From: Pelagophyceae sp. CCMP2097
Taxonomy: Eukaryota > Sar > Pelagophyceae
Direction of reading: 5' to 3'
NCBI GenBank assembly: GCA_026770575.1
Contig: MU657433.1
Coordinates: forward strand, 1 to 51,462
DNA length: 51,462 bases
Numbering within the stretch: position 1 is the stretch's first letter; each line of letters opens with the position of its first letter. Shown here one piece after another: positions 11,525 to 21,376 of the stretch. Made by a program: the position numbers and the translations under genes. The notes beneath the pieces are model-generated. The model searched no databases and was not told the origin of the DNA. It saw nothing but the letters and a program-made list of their open reading frames with translations.

Positions 11525-12256
11525 CTAGCCGCAGCTGACGAATCCGCGGACGTTGGGCCTGCTCGCGCGTTCGTACGCGTGCTCCCGCGCGTCTTGCAGC
11601 GCGTCGCTCGCGGCGTGGACCGCCCCGGCCGGGTAGTAGACGCCTCGGCCGAGCCACTTCAGGCCGCCGAGCCGGATGCGCGCAATCTCGCGCTGCGAGG
11701 CGATGCCCCACTCTCCGTAGAGTCGCCGCTTCTGTGAAGCGACCGCGTCGCCTCGGCAGACGGCGCCCATCTCTTCCCAGTACGCCTCGGCGATACCCTC
11801 GGCGCACTTGCCGACGAGCTGGTGCACCGCCGACGACGCCTCGCCGAAGTAGCCCAGGACGAGGCCGACCGTCATGCCGGTCAGCTCCAAGAGGCGCTCC
11901 ACGAAGCGGTCCTCGTCGCCCGTGAATTCGCAGCAGCCGAGCGCCTTCACCGCAAGGGTGTACTCGACGTGCGCCTTTCTCGCGCGCTCGTCTACCGGCC
12001 TGACGACGTTACGCAGCCGCCGCTCGCCGTAGTTCGTCTCGCCGAAGCCCATGGTCTTGACGTCGGCCAAGCGCATGACGCCGCCGTCGTCGGACTGCAG
12101 GTCCGGGACGCAGCCGTGCCTGCTCCGCGAGTTCGGGTAGCGCTGCTGAAAGTCGTCGCGCTGCGCCGGCGTCATGAAATCTGTAAACAAACCGAGGACC
12201 TCGCGCCGCACGAAGATTCCCGCCTCGCGCAGCGAGTCGTAGAAGTGGCGCTCCAT
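11525..12256 (-). CDS. PD-(D/E)XK nuclease-like protein
   Basis: The frame from ATG 12256 gives 243 residues. The upstream in-frame extension has no ATG. The N-terminal helix (MERHFYDSLREAG) contains a Glu, and residues 48-69 read GCVPDL...RLADVKTMGF. That is a proline-aspartate followed 13 residues later by D-V-K, the arrangement of the PD-(D/E)XK phosphodiesterase core (here PD51-52, D65, K67). The remainder is helical, with basic and aromatic patches. The family uses these residues to bind Mg2+ and cut DNA or RNA. Catalytic activity here is inferred from the motif alone and no subfamily is recognised. Its 3' flank is shared with another locus in this window, which hints that it belongs to a mobile or multicopy unit. 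A plain host protein with a chance motif is the main alternative. Confidence 0.5.
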   Translation of the reverse strand: MERHFYDSLREAGIFVRREVLGLFTDFMTPAQRDDFQQRYPNSRSRHGCVPDLQSDDGGVMRLADVKTMGFGETNYGERRLRNVVRPVDERARKAHVEYTLAVKALGCCEFTGDEDRFVERLLELTGMTVGLVLGYFGEASSAVHQLVGKCAEGIAEAYWEEMGAVCRGDAVASQKRRLYGEWGIASQREIARIRLGGLKWLGRGVYYPAGAVHAASDALQDAREHAYERASRPNVRGFVSCG

Positions 12257-12457
12257 GGTGTCGCCATGCGCCCTAGGGCGCGGCGCGGCGGCCTCGGCGA
12301 CCCCGAGGCGACGGCGCTCCACCCTGAATGGATTTTCATTTCCTTATATATGTGTAAAATCGTACACGCGGGCCTTGGACCCCCCCCTGCGCCTGCGGGT
12401 GTCGTCACCGCGGGCGCCGCCGGCGCGTGGTCGACGTACGTGCAGAGGCGTTCGACG

Positions 12458-13556
12458 TTAGGGCGCGACGCTCCAGAGCCGCGCAGTCCCGTCTTGGCTC
12501 TCCGTCACGACGCGCTCGCCGTCGGGCGAGAACGCGCAGCTCGCGATGCGTGCGGTGTGCCCCTCGAGCGTCGCCAGCAACGCGCCCGTCGCGGCGACCC
12601 ATAGCCGCGCCGTCATGTCGGTGCTTGCCGTCACGACACGCCTGCTGTCGGGCGAGAACGCGCAGCTCCAGACGGTGCCGGTGTGCCCCTCGAGCGTCGC
12701 CTGCAGCGCGCCCGTCGCAACGTCCCATAGCCGNNNNNNNNNNCCCATAGCCGCGCAGTCTTGTCGTCGCCCGCCGTGACGACGCGCCTGCTGTCGGGCG
12801 AGAACGCGCAGCTCCAGACGGTGCCGGTGTGGCCCTCGAGCGTCGCCTGTAGCGCGCCTGTCTCGGCGTCCCAGAGCTTCGCCGTCACGTCGCGGCTCGC
12901 CGTGATGATGCGCTTGCCGTTGGGCGAGAAAGCGCAGCTCATGATGGAGCCGGAGTGCCCCTCGAGCGTCAGCAGCAGCGCGCCCGTCTCGGCATCCCAG
13001 ACCCGCGCCATCATGTCGGAGCTCGTCGTCAGGATGCGCGTGCCGTCGGGCGAGAACGCGCAGCTGATGACCAAGCCGGTGTGCCCCTGCAGCGTCGTCA
13101 GCAGTGCGCCCGTCTCGGCGTCCCAGAGCCGCGCCGTCCCGTCGTCGCTCGCCGTGACGAGGCGCTTGCCGTCGGGCGAGAACGCGCAGCATTCGACTAG
13201 TCGGTGTGCCCCTTGAGGATGGCGGTGCCCTTCAGGATCCGGTCCTGCCAGACGAGCTTGCGTAGGGCCAGCACAACGGCGCGCGCGTCGCGCGCGACGT
13301 GCTTCGTGACGAGGAGGCCGTTGGGGGAGGCCACCAGCCGCAGGATGGGCGTGAGGAGATCGCGCTGCTCGAACACGCGGAGCACGAGCGCGGCAGCGCC
13401 GGCGCGCGACCGGGCGCGCCGCGAGGCCCTGGTGGCGATCGGCATGCCCTCCGAGCGGACCCGGGGGCGCGCCCGAGGCTTCGAGGCCCCTCGGCACGAG
13501 GGCAGAGATCCGCCGCCGCGACGCCTCGACGAGCCCGGACCGGGACCTTCTATCAT
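12458..13556 (-). CDS. WD40-repeat protein, frameshifted and gap-interrupted
   Basis: Six WD40 repeats of 42 residues are visible, each of the form GHTGxVxSCAFSPDGxRxxTxSxDxTARLWDAETGALLxTLE, ending in SVAP and a stop at 12458. They would form all or most of a beta-propeller, typically a scaffold for protein complexes. A helical N-terminal segment (RDLLTPILRLVASPNGLLVT) precedes them, and ATG 13556 is the best start. Two breaks are present. At 13197-13199 the first repeat goes from ILKGHTD into a stop, and the downstream VECCAFSPDG lies in another frame, as if one base were missing. At 12734-12743 ten Ns interrupt repeat four, with CCCATAGCCG on both sides. The near identity of the repeats explains an assembly problem. 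Partner and function are unknown. Confidence 0.75.
12734..12743. other. Assembly gap (10 N)
   Basis: Exactly ten Ns lie inside a WD40 repeat. The ten bases before the gap and the ten after it are both CCCATAGCCG. Collapsing the gap and one copy keeps the minus-strand reading in frame (DKTARLW then DVATGAL). The contig ends probably overlap, although whole 126-bp repeats could also be missing. Confidence 0.95.
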
Positions 13557-13844
13557 GGATATTGTTTCGTCGTCTTTGGAGCGGATCGAATTCGGGCGGA
13601 TGTACTGAAGCGTGTGAGAAAACACTGAAGCGCGGAGCACGCTGCGTGTACATGACTTTACTGCAGGGCACGCGGCATCCGCGCGGTGGGTTTGAGATTC
13701 GAGAGTGGCCGCTACGCCGACGCGAGAACATTGCGACGGTCGCGATCGTATCAAATTCGTACGTACGTACATTACATCCTTTTTTGGCGACGCGTCTCGC
13801 CCCGAAGCTTAAGACCGAGTCGGACCTCTCGGGAAACAAAAGCC

Positions 13845-15529
13845 ATGGCCGACGAGCCCAAGGAGACGAAGCGTCGGTTCAAGCCGCGCGCGCCCACCGT
13901 GCGGCCAAAGTGCGTTTTTTTGATTGAGCGGAGCGCGCCCGAACGCGCGCATCCCGCAGGCAGCAGGAGGCCGCCGCCGCCGACGACGTCGAGGTGCGTC
14001 GAGTGCCGGGCCCGCCGGTGTATCCATACGCGGCGACAGGCGGACGAGCCTCGCGGGCGCGGCCGCGGCAAGGGCGGCAAAGGTGCAGGCCGGCTCAAAC
14101 GTCCCGCGCCGCGTCCTTTCGCGCCGCTCCTTTCGCGCCGCGGCCGCCCCTTTTCGCGCCGCGGCCGCCCCTTTTCGCGCCGCGGCCGCCCCGGGCCGTC
14201 CTTGAAATCCCTTGAAGCGGCGCGTTAGGCAACGATGGCAAGGGCAAGGGCCAGCCGCAGGCGCGTGTGTTTGGAGGGCGTGGGGGAGGGTGGGCTGCGG
14301 CGCGACGGTGTCTGTACGGCCGTGGGCAAAAACGCCGTGGTCTGTAGGGCGTCGCCTTCTTTGAGACTTCGGCGGTCAAGTCGACTTCTTCCGGCGACCC
14401 TCTGGGCCTGTCCAAGCTCAAGTCTGAAGCGGCGCGGGGTGGCGGGGCGGGGGCGGGGAAGAGAGGATTCGACGAAGACGTGGCCTGTATGATGGAAGAC
14501 GATTCGGACGACGAAAAGGACCAAGACGACGACGAGTGAGTTGGGGGTGGCGGGGGGGGCGCGCCGTTTCCTTTCGAAAAACCTTGTCCTCGGCTGTTTT
14601 TGCTCGAAACTTTTTCGGCATTTCTTGAAACGCTTGTAACGTTAGCATGGACGTGGCCACCGCGGACGACGACCCTCTTGCGCCGGTCCGGATCGGCGGG
14701 CTGGCCGGCGAAGCGGCGGATTTGCTGACGAACAAGCGGGGAGGGACGGCCGCGCCGATGACCTTTGACGAAGAGGTAAAAATCGATGTTTGTTCAAAGT
14801 GTATGCGTGCGAAGCTCGGCCAGAGCAAGGTCCTTCTGGACTGCATGACGGACCCTCCGGTCTGCCTGCCAGGGCAAGGTCCTTCTGGACTGCATGGCAC
14901 CCAAAGAAATGAATTCGTAGGTGTTCAAGGAGGTGAGACAGATGCTCGACCAGCCGCTCCTTTCCAAACTCGCGGAAGACGAATTCGTCGTGGTCCAGCT
15001 CCCGACAAAGCTCCCTCCGTGCCTGCCGCGCGAGGAAGTCGCGACGGCGATGAAGGATGAGGAGGACGACGCTGAACTTTCGTGCACTCCCACGAATCTG
15101 CAACCCACGAATTTGCACGCTCAGCCTTTGGACGTCTCGGCGCAACCGCCCTACGACGACATCTCCAAGCTCGAGCGCACGCCGGGAGTGCCCCTGCTCC
15201 TCGGGACGCTGGAGCTTTTGAAGTCTGGCAAGGCGCGGTTGCGCATCGGCGACGAGGCGCGTCCCTTCCTCGACGAAAATCGTTGTCCCTTTCGAGAAGA
15301 CGATCTTTTGATTCGATGCCGCGACCATAAGGCACCCCTCGCCGCACCAGCGTCCTAGGTCTTCGACGTGGAGCGGGGCCTGCCGACGAACATGCTGCAA
15401 CAAGTGGCGACCGTTGACTATACGGCGAAGATGACCATGTCCATTCTCGGACGAGTCGCCGAGAAGATCCTCGTGACAAACTCCTGCGACGACAACTACG
15501 ACCCGGATTGGGCCGCAAAGCTCTACTAG
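13845..15529 (+). CDS. RNA polymerase III subunit RPC4 (POLR3D/Rpc53-like)
   Basis: Eight exons (13845-13909, 13960-13993, 14040-14082, 14229-14260, 14348-14535, 14646-14775, 14921-15256, 15359-15529) join without a break into 332 residues. The N terminus MADEPKETKRRFKPRAPTVR and a GRGRGKGGK stretch near residue 40 match the basic start and RGRG tract of RPC4. The C-terminal domain has FVVVQLPTKLP (about 187-197), LGTLELLKSGKARLRIGDE (258-276) and, after the last intron, VFDVERGLPTNMLQQVATVD. This is the RPC4 C-terminal signature of a QLP motif, a kSGK strand and an fDV-G strand. RPC4 pairs with RPC5 in the TFIIF-like subcomplex that helps Pol III initiate, terminate and reinitiate at tRNA and 5S genes. 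Introns 4 and 7 start GCGCGT. Introns 3 and 6 carry internal tandem repeats. Confidence 0.88.
14261..14347 (+). other. GC-AG intron in RPC4 (intron 4)
   Basis: The donor is CAG|GCGCGT and the acceptor TGTAG|GGC, phase 0. The nearby GT at CGACG|GTGTCT would put the next exon out of frame, so the GC donor is required by the reading frame. Confidence 0.7.
15257..15358 (+). other. GC-AG intron in RPC4 (intron 7)
   Basis: The donor is GAG|GCGCGT and the acceptor CCTAG|GTC, phase 0. Removing it joins LRIGDE to VFDVERG, which restores the conserved RPC4 strand pair. No GT donor in the region gives that junction. Confidence 0.8.
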
Positions 15530-16631
15530 ACGCCGCTCAGAGTCGCGGTGCTCTTTTAAACGGCCCCCGTAAAGGACAAAGGGCTGTCCCGGCTGGCAGA
15601 GGCCCATCGTCTAGACCGGTTTGCGGAGGCTGGGAAGACTTTACCCTTGACGAACGTGGCCTCGGGCGCCCGGAGTCGGTTCACCGACTCCATGGGGTCG
15701 ACATCTCCGCAACGGCGCGCGCTATCGACACGGGAGTAGGTGCGACAGGAGGGCCGTCGTCCGAGGCCCTCGATATTGGTCGCAGAGACACTCGGCCTGA
15801 AATACTGCCGGGGCCTGTTTGCATTTCTTCGCGCGGTTCGAGGCCTGCACGAGGCCAGCGAGTCTGGCGAGCGAGTCTGGCGGTTTCATCAGTCCCGTGC
15901 CGTGGCACCGGCGCTGGTCTCCGTAGCGACCCGATTGACACAAATAGAGCAACGAATACACAAAACGGGCGAGGGTCGCTTCCTCGCAAACCCGTCGTTT
16001 TGCGGGGCGCACTCCGCCGTCACCGGGGGGGGGCGAGCGGTTCCGGTTGCTCGGCGTCTATTAGTGGAAACGCTCGTTCGTGCTTGTTCATGCCCTTGCA
16101 AAGCTCCCTCCTCGAGGCTGATCATGTCACGGAAACCCCGGGGGGCAGGGAAGCCCATAGCGACCACGCCCACCCCGCAGGCAGGAAACCGTTCGATCTC
16201 TGTGGCTCCTTGTCTGACTCTGCTCGTCCGCGCCCTGCTCGTCCACGACACGCGTCGCGTAAGCTTTACCTCCGCAGGCGTGGCCTATGAGAGCTAAAAC
16301 TTTGCGCCACTTGAGACCGGCTTTATCGCAGATATACCTTGCAAGGACTCGTACATCGACGTGAAATTCCCACGCGCAGCTGCCTCTTCCTGGACCCGTT
16401 CTAAACCTGTTGTTTCCACCACTCCCGTAAGTCCTGTAGGCGATCTACTGTTGTCATCAGCGGTACAAGTACATAGAATCTGTATATCGCATTTTGCACT
16501 GTTTCTATTTACTGACTATAATAGCAAGCAGCGCGGGCATTCGCAAAAGGAAATGGAGAGAAGGAGAAGAGCGGAGACAGCGGCGGCGGGTGAGCGTGCA
16601 TCAGCAAGCGACAAGCCACCACCGTAGCCAC
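15530..16631. other. Intergenic with dispersed motif
   Basis: No gene is supported. The stretch 16185-16275 holds the recurrent CTCGTCCACGACACGCGTCG motif in its longest form, preceded by CTGTGGCTCCTTGTCTGACT, and matches 36075-36165. The stretch 16505-16630 is the shared 3'-flank block also seen at 11400-11520. Confidence 0.5.
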
Positions 16632-16777
16632 TTATGTGACCGCGGCGTCGGCCCAGCGCCACAGCTCAAAGAACTGTGAGACGAAGCTGCGCGCGTCGTC
16701 GCGCTCGTCGTAGACGTCGTCGTCGTCGTCGGTGTCGCCGTCCGAGTCCACGACGACCTTGTCGGGAGCAGATTTTG
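16632..16777 (-). pseudogene. C-terminal coding fragment next to a MITE
   Basis: The minus strand reads an acidic tail: APDKVVVDSDGDTD, a run of Asp, VYDERDDARSFVSQFFELW and RWADAAVT, then a stop at 16632. This looks like genuine coding sequence, with biased composition, a helical end and no internal stop. It continues upstream only as far as 16777, where the CACTG element begins, and nothing beyond that element continues the protein. The fragment is probably the 3' exon of a gene cut off by the insertion or by rearrangement. Alternatively the element sits in an intron of a gene not otherwise visible. Function unknown. Confidence 0.5.
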
Positions 16778-17233
16778 CACTGTCGAATTAGATTATCACC
16801 GGAAATTATTTAACTTTTTTTGCCCTTGAATGATGAGTGGCGCCACGCCAACCACCACCACGAGACGCCCTGGAGGCGCTTGTTGGCTTTTCATGAACTA
16901 CCCTTATTTTGGCGAGTCTTTGCGAAAGCTTCTTAATTTAGTAGTTAATCAAGTCTAAACCCTCAGTACCCAAATTAAAAGTCGATAAAGGCGCCAAGGA
17001 CAGTGCGTACAACTTGGACAGTCGTGATGGGGCACCGTGCCCGATCGCGACTGTTCAAGTTGTACGACCTTTCCTTGCTTCCTTTAGTGGTTTTGATTTT
17101 TCGCGGTTTGGGAAGTTTCTTCTTCGCGCGCTGGTATCCGAGGCGGCAACTAGTACGACTGGAGGGGGCGGCAAGAACGCACGCGCTAAAAATAGTTAAA
17201 TTTGGCGATTTCTGTTAGGCGAATTCGACAGTG
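16778..17233. mobile_element. CACTG-ended MITE, copy B
   Basis: This 456-bp element starts CACTGTCGAATTAGA and ends GAATTCGACAGTG, with TTG on both sides as a 3-bp target duplication. It aligns with 689-1143 throughout, including TAGTAGTTAATCAAGTCTAA and TTTCTTCTTCGCGCGCTGGT. Same family and reasoning as copy A. Confidence 0.75.
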
Positions 17234-17243
17234 TTGGGAGATT

Positions 17244-17517
17244 CTCTTTAACAAAACAAGACGTCAAAGAAGAGGGGGTTAAGTTTGCACTTTTGGAAAA
17301 AATTTCGGGTTTCTCGGACCACATTTTTGATCGTGGCGCCGGGGCGCGCGGTCTGATCGCAAATCTCTTCAGTGGAACCTTAAGTTTGCTCCGTCCGGTC
17401 CTAGAGCCCCCCCCCCCCAAAATTAGCCCGATCCGACATCGGCGTCCCCCTCGTCACTTTTATTGTCACTTTTATTTTTAGCATCCCCTCTGTTTGACGT
17501 CTTGTTTTGTTAAAGAG
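17244..17517. mobile_element. CTCTTTAAC TIR element, best copy
   Basis: The 274-bp element has ends CTCTTTAACAAAACAAGACG and its inverse CGTCTTGTTTTGTTAAAGAG. It lies only 10 bp from the CACTG element. The interior includes a long C-run near 17407. A copy with degraded ends is at 34623-34880 and a truncated one at 6655-6868. Confidence 0.7.
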
Positions 17518-18312
17518 GTACCACCTGCGCTGTACCTCGTCAGGAATGTTTAAGCAAAATTAGTGAGAAAATTCCCGTTTTTGTATCTTTATCATATCAA
17601 CCCATGCCAAAGTTGACTTCATCATTCATGAAAATACTCCCCATTTTGTCGATACTTTCATTTATCGTTTCTTGTTTTTAAACTTAAAACCCATCAAATT
17701 CGTGCTAAGTTGGTTGATCTGACAAGGAATTCCTAGGCCAGGAGAAGATCCTCCGGGACTGGACATCCTCCGATTTTTATTGCATTACATTACACTTGAG
17801 TGCCGGAAGCCAAAGTGCCAGAGCAGAGGACCGGACCCAACCCTGGGCCATTCAACATCGGCCTTCACCCTCTGCTTTAGCAGCGACACGCCAACTAGCG
17901 CCATCGCACGCCGAGGGCACTCCGACAGACCAAGAAGGAAGGGCCAAAGTTACTGGCGAGTCAGTGGCGACCCGTACCAGGCCAGGAGAAGGTCCTCCGG
18001 GACTGGGCATCCTGTGATTTTTATTACATTACACATTACACCACAGCATTGACAGCAAGGAGGCAGCCCGGGAAGCTGGCCATCTGCGCTCCGTGGCATG
18101 GCCTTCTGGCCTTCCGACCTGGAAGCCTGACTTCGCTTCGAGGTTTATTGACATAGACTCCTCCTGCTCGTCCACGACACGCGCCGCGTAATAAGCCCTT
18201 CCTCCAGTGTAGTACCCCACCAAGGGTGGATTTAAAGCCCCCGAAAGTTTTGGCCAACAGCATTGTTCAACGGTTGTCCGTTTGCGGCCACGGCGTGCGC
18301 GGCGGCCGCGTG
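17518..18312. repeat. Dispersed repeat cluster upstream of coiled-coil gene
   Basis: The text from 17617 to 17790 (GAAAATACTCCCCATTTT through GGCCAGGAGAAGATCC) matches 27690-27860. A second GGCCAGGAGAAGGTCC unit is at 17978. CTCGTCCACGACACGCG is at 18168, and CCAAGGGTGGATTTAAAGCC is at 18219, a motif also seen near 9400, 27870 and 46905. No gene is supported. Confidence 0.55.
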
Positions 18313-20184
18313 ATGCGCGCCGAGCGTTCGCCGCGCGCGCGGGCGGCGCGGGCTTCGACCGCCGAGGTCTGGGACGGCCGGCCGAGCCGCGGCCTGGGGA
18401 GGTCCTCGGAAGACGTTCGCGCCTCGTCGGCGTCCGGCCGGGCGCGCGGCTTCCCGGCGGCGGGGCGCGAGGGCGCCCGGCCGGCCGACTACTCGCCCGC
18501 GGGCGGCTACGACGACGAATGGGCGCGCACCGACGACGTGCCCCGTTGGGCCCGCGCCGGCCGAGACGAGCTCGTCGGCCGCACCCAACACATCCCAGCC
18601 GCGAAACCGGGCCGCGCCTGGTCCTCCGTGCCCGCCGGCGCGCTTGGGGGTGCGTCGTGGGCGGCGCGCATGCGCCGCGCGGGCGGCGTTGAAGCGTCGG
18701 ACGGCGGACGGCGGACGGCGGACGTCGACGCGAGGTTGGCGCCGAATCCCTTAGACGATTTCGAGGCTACCGTGCTTGGAGGCGGGGCCATCTTCCCCGG
18801 CGACTACGGCGGCGGAGACTATGGCGGCGGAGGCTTCGACGGCGGAGACTTCGACGCAAACTTTGGTGCTGACACCGGCTACGGCGTCTCGAGCGCCGCG
18901 CGCCAACGGCTGCACCGCGGGATGTCTCGCGACGCTCGGCGGTCGAATAATGCGCCCGGGTCGCCGGCGCTGGCGAATTTGCCGGCGACAGCAGCGCAGG
19001 TTGCTGAGAATCTGGACGCCGCTTTATATTGTTTCGCCCAATCGTACCGCGCCAAGGAGGCGCGCGAAAAGGAAGCCGAAGACCTCATCGCCAAGGAGCG
19101 CGCGGAGCAGCGGCTGCAAGTTGAAAGAGAAGTGAGGGAAGAGCATGCGCTCCGCCTCATCGACGCAGAAGAAGCATTTTTAGCTATCGAAGACCTCCGC
19201 ACAACCTGCGACTGCACCGGCCGCCGGACCTGCCGGGCCTGCGCGCCGCAGTACGACCAGGCGGGGCCGTCGTACGACCAGGCGAGGCTGGAAGAGCCGC
19301 GGCAACGAAAAATCGGCGACTACGGCCGCGACTACGGCGACTACAACGCCCAACCTTCGCCGCAGGGCGCGTGCCTTCGGGACGTGTCGCGGAACATTAC
19401 GTGCGAGTTGGACCTGACGTTGGCGCTGATGCAAAAAAGGCTGGGCCTCGAGCCCGGGGCATTCGTAGCGCCGCCCCCCCCCGTCGCGGACGAGGCGGCG
19501 GCGGACCGCCTGGCGCTGGAGCGCCGCGAGGCGTCGGAGCGTGAATTTGAAGTGCGGATGCAACTCCAAGAAGCCGAGGCAGCGCACGCCGCGGACGTGC
19601 TCCGCGCGCTCGACGCCGCCGGCGAGGCGCCAGACGCGCGCGGTTGCGGCGAGACTCTCGAGCTGGAGACGCAAAAACAAATCGACGACTTCCTCGATCC
19701 GCGGCGAGACGCCCTCCTCCTCCGCGAATCGACCGCCAGGGACACGCTCGAGGGCCTCGACGAGGACGGCGAAACACAAGGACCGGCAGTCGCGGCGTAC
19801 GCTTTAGACCCGCGGCCCTTTGCGAGCGGCGAGGGGTACCGCCGCGGCGACGACGCGCGCCGCTCCACCGACGTGCGCCGCCCCAGCGGCTCGCGCGAAG
19901 AGATGACGCCGCGAGAGCGGCACATCGCCGACTTTATCCTCGGTTCGCAGAGCGAGGCCTTTCGCTGCGACACGCCGAGTGCGCCGGGCGCGGCTCCGGG
20001 TGAGGCGCGCTACGGCGCGATCCCGAGCGACGCGCGCTTCCACCTCGCGCAGACGCAACGGCGGCGGGATGCCGAGGCGACGCGCGCCGTCAGCGACGCC
20101 TCGCTGACCGCGCGCGACCGCCTCGCGGCCTCGCAGGCGTTGCGGGCGAAGGTGACCAAAGGAATGCTCCAGCAGACGCGGTGA
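18313..20184 (+). CDS. Unknown coiled-coil protein, single exon
   Basis: From ATG 18313 this gives 623 residues. The frame stays open further upstream but runs into a dispersed repeat without an ATG. The N-terminal third is Arg/Ala/Gly-rich and disordered. Around 155-185 is a GGDYGGGGFDGGDF tract. Around 235-295 lies a charged coiled coil (AKEAREKEAEDLIAKERAEQ). A Cys cluster, CDCTGRRTCRAC, follows near 300, then a second charged helix at about 392-435 and a C terminus with MTPRERHIADFILGSQ. No known domain is recognised. The composition suggests a cytoskeletal or scaffold protein, which is only inference. Confidence 0.65.
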   Translation: MRAERSPRARAARASTAEVWDGRPSRGLGRSSEDVRASSASGRARGFPAAGREGARPADYSPAGGYDDEWARTDDVPRWARAGRDELVGRTQHIPAAKPGRAWSSVPAGALGGASWAARMRRAGGVEASDGGRRTADVDARLAPNPLDDFEATVLGGGAIFPGDYGGGDYGGGGFDGGDFDANFGADTGYGVSSAARQRLHRGMSRDARRSNNAPGSPALANLPATAAQVAENLDAALYCFAQSYRAKEAREKEAEDLIAKERAEQRLQVEREVREEHALRLIDAEEAFLAIEDLRTTCDCTGRRTCRACAPQYDQAGPSYDQARLEEPRQRKIGDYGRDYGDYNAQPSPQGACLRDVSRNITCELDLTLALMQKRLGLEPGAFVAPPPPVADEAAADRLALERREASEREFEVRMQLQEAEAAHAADVLRALDAAGEAPDARGCGETLELETQKQIDDFLDPRRDALLLRESTARDTLEGLDEDGETQGPAVAAYALDPRPFASGEGYRRGDDARRSTDVRRPSGSREEMTPRERHIADFILGSQSEAFRCDTPSAPGAAPGEARYGAIPSDARFHLAQTQRRRDAEATRAVSDASLTARDRLAASQALRAKVTKGMLQQTR

Positions 20185-21376
20185 CCCCAAGCGGCATCCA
20201 TAATATGTAAACAACTGTAACTGACCGCCGCGGGTGCTTGCAACGCCCACCGTCCACTCGAGCGAGCTCCCTCCGACGGCCGGGGGACCTTACAAGGGGC
20301 GGCCCTGGCGACTTTGTCCTTTCATGCAAGGTGCCTTAATGACCCGGCGGAGACCCGGCAATTCCAAGGCAGCCCGCCTCGAGGGTGAGAAGCTGTCCAA
20401 GAACCGTCTCGAGGGACCGTCCGTCGAGGCAACCCATGCGAGGGCCCGTTTCGAGACGGAACCGTACGAGGGCCCGTCCTCGGAGAGGGGCCGTCTCGAG
20501 TGTTATTCAGAGGGGGCGTGCAGGGAGGGGCTTCAGAGGGTCCGTAGAGAGGGACTCCAACCGCGAGGGGCCGGAGAGAGGGACCTTGTCCAAAGGGGCC
20601 GGAGAGAGGGCTCGTCGATCCGCTTGACTCGGCTTGAGAGAGGAAAAAACGCATCTCAAAGACCGCCTCGAGGGCCCGTCTCGAAAGGACCATACGAGGG
20701 GCCTTCTTGAGAGGGCCGTCGCTCGGCCCGTCTTGAGAAGGCCCATCTCGAGGGCTCGTCTCGAGGGACCATCCAAAGGGCAGTGTCGAGAGGGGGTTTG
20801 ACCGAACGAGCGCCAGCCTCGAGCGCCCGTCGATTGGGCGATTGGGCCTCGCGTCTCGAGGGGAAGAAGCCTTCGAAGGGAAGAAGCCTTTCAAAGGAAC
20901 CGGCACAAGGGCCCTGTCTCAAAGGACCGTCCGTCTAGGCAACCGTACGAAGGGCCGTCTCGAGACGGGACCGTTCGATCTCGAGTGTTCGTCAGAGGGA
21001 CCGAGGGGCCGCAGAAGAAGCGTCGAGCGCCGCTCGGATGCTCCCCCCGCTCAAATGTGTGCAGGACATGCGCCCCCGGTCGAGTGCGCCTCGGGTCGAA
21101 GGGGCGCGGTCCCGCGCGACCAAAGGACTCGAGCCGCTCCCCGCCGCTCGACTTGAATCTTTTTCAAAGTCGGTTAGTCGCGCCTCGCGGGCCGGGCTCT
21201 TACGAGGCTTTGAAAGTCGTCCGAGTCCGAGTCCGGAACATCTGCCGGCCGAAACCGCTTCTGCGGCGAGGCGCGCTTAAACCTCTGCCTGCGCGCGAGT
21301 GGACGCTTTTTGACGTCGTCGTCCTCGTCGATGACGTCCTCGTCGTCCATTGCAGGTGACCTACATCAACATTCGT
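20185..21376. repeat. Degenerate GAGGG/CCGTC array
   Basis: About 100 bp past the coiled-coil gene, from 20340 to 21000, short units such as CGTCTCGAGGG and GAGGGCCCGTC repeat irregularly with period near 15-20 bp. They create long overlapping Arg/Gly/Pro open frames on both strands that I regard as non-coding. The remainder up to the stop at 21377 shows no gene. Confidence 0.65.

Noticed and set aside
14642..15607. Minus-strand open frame of 321 codons
   Set aside because: It is antisense to the RPC4 exons, which carry family motifs and joined splice sites.
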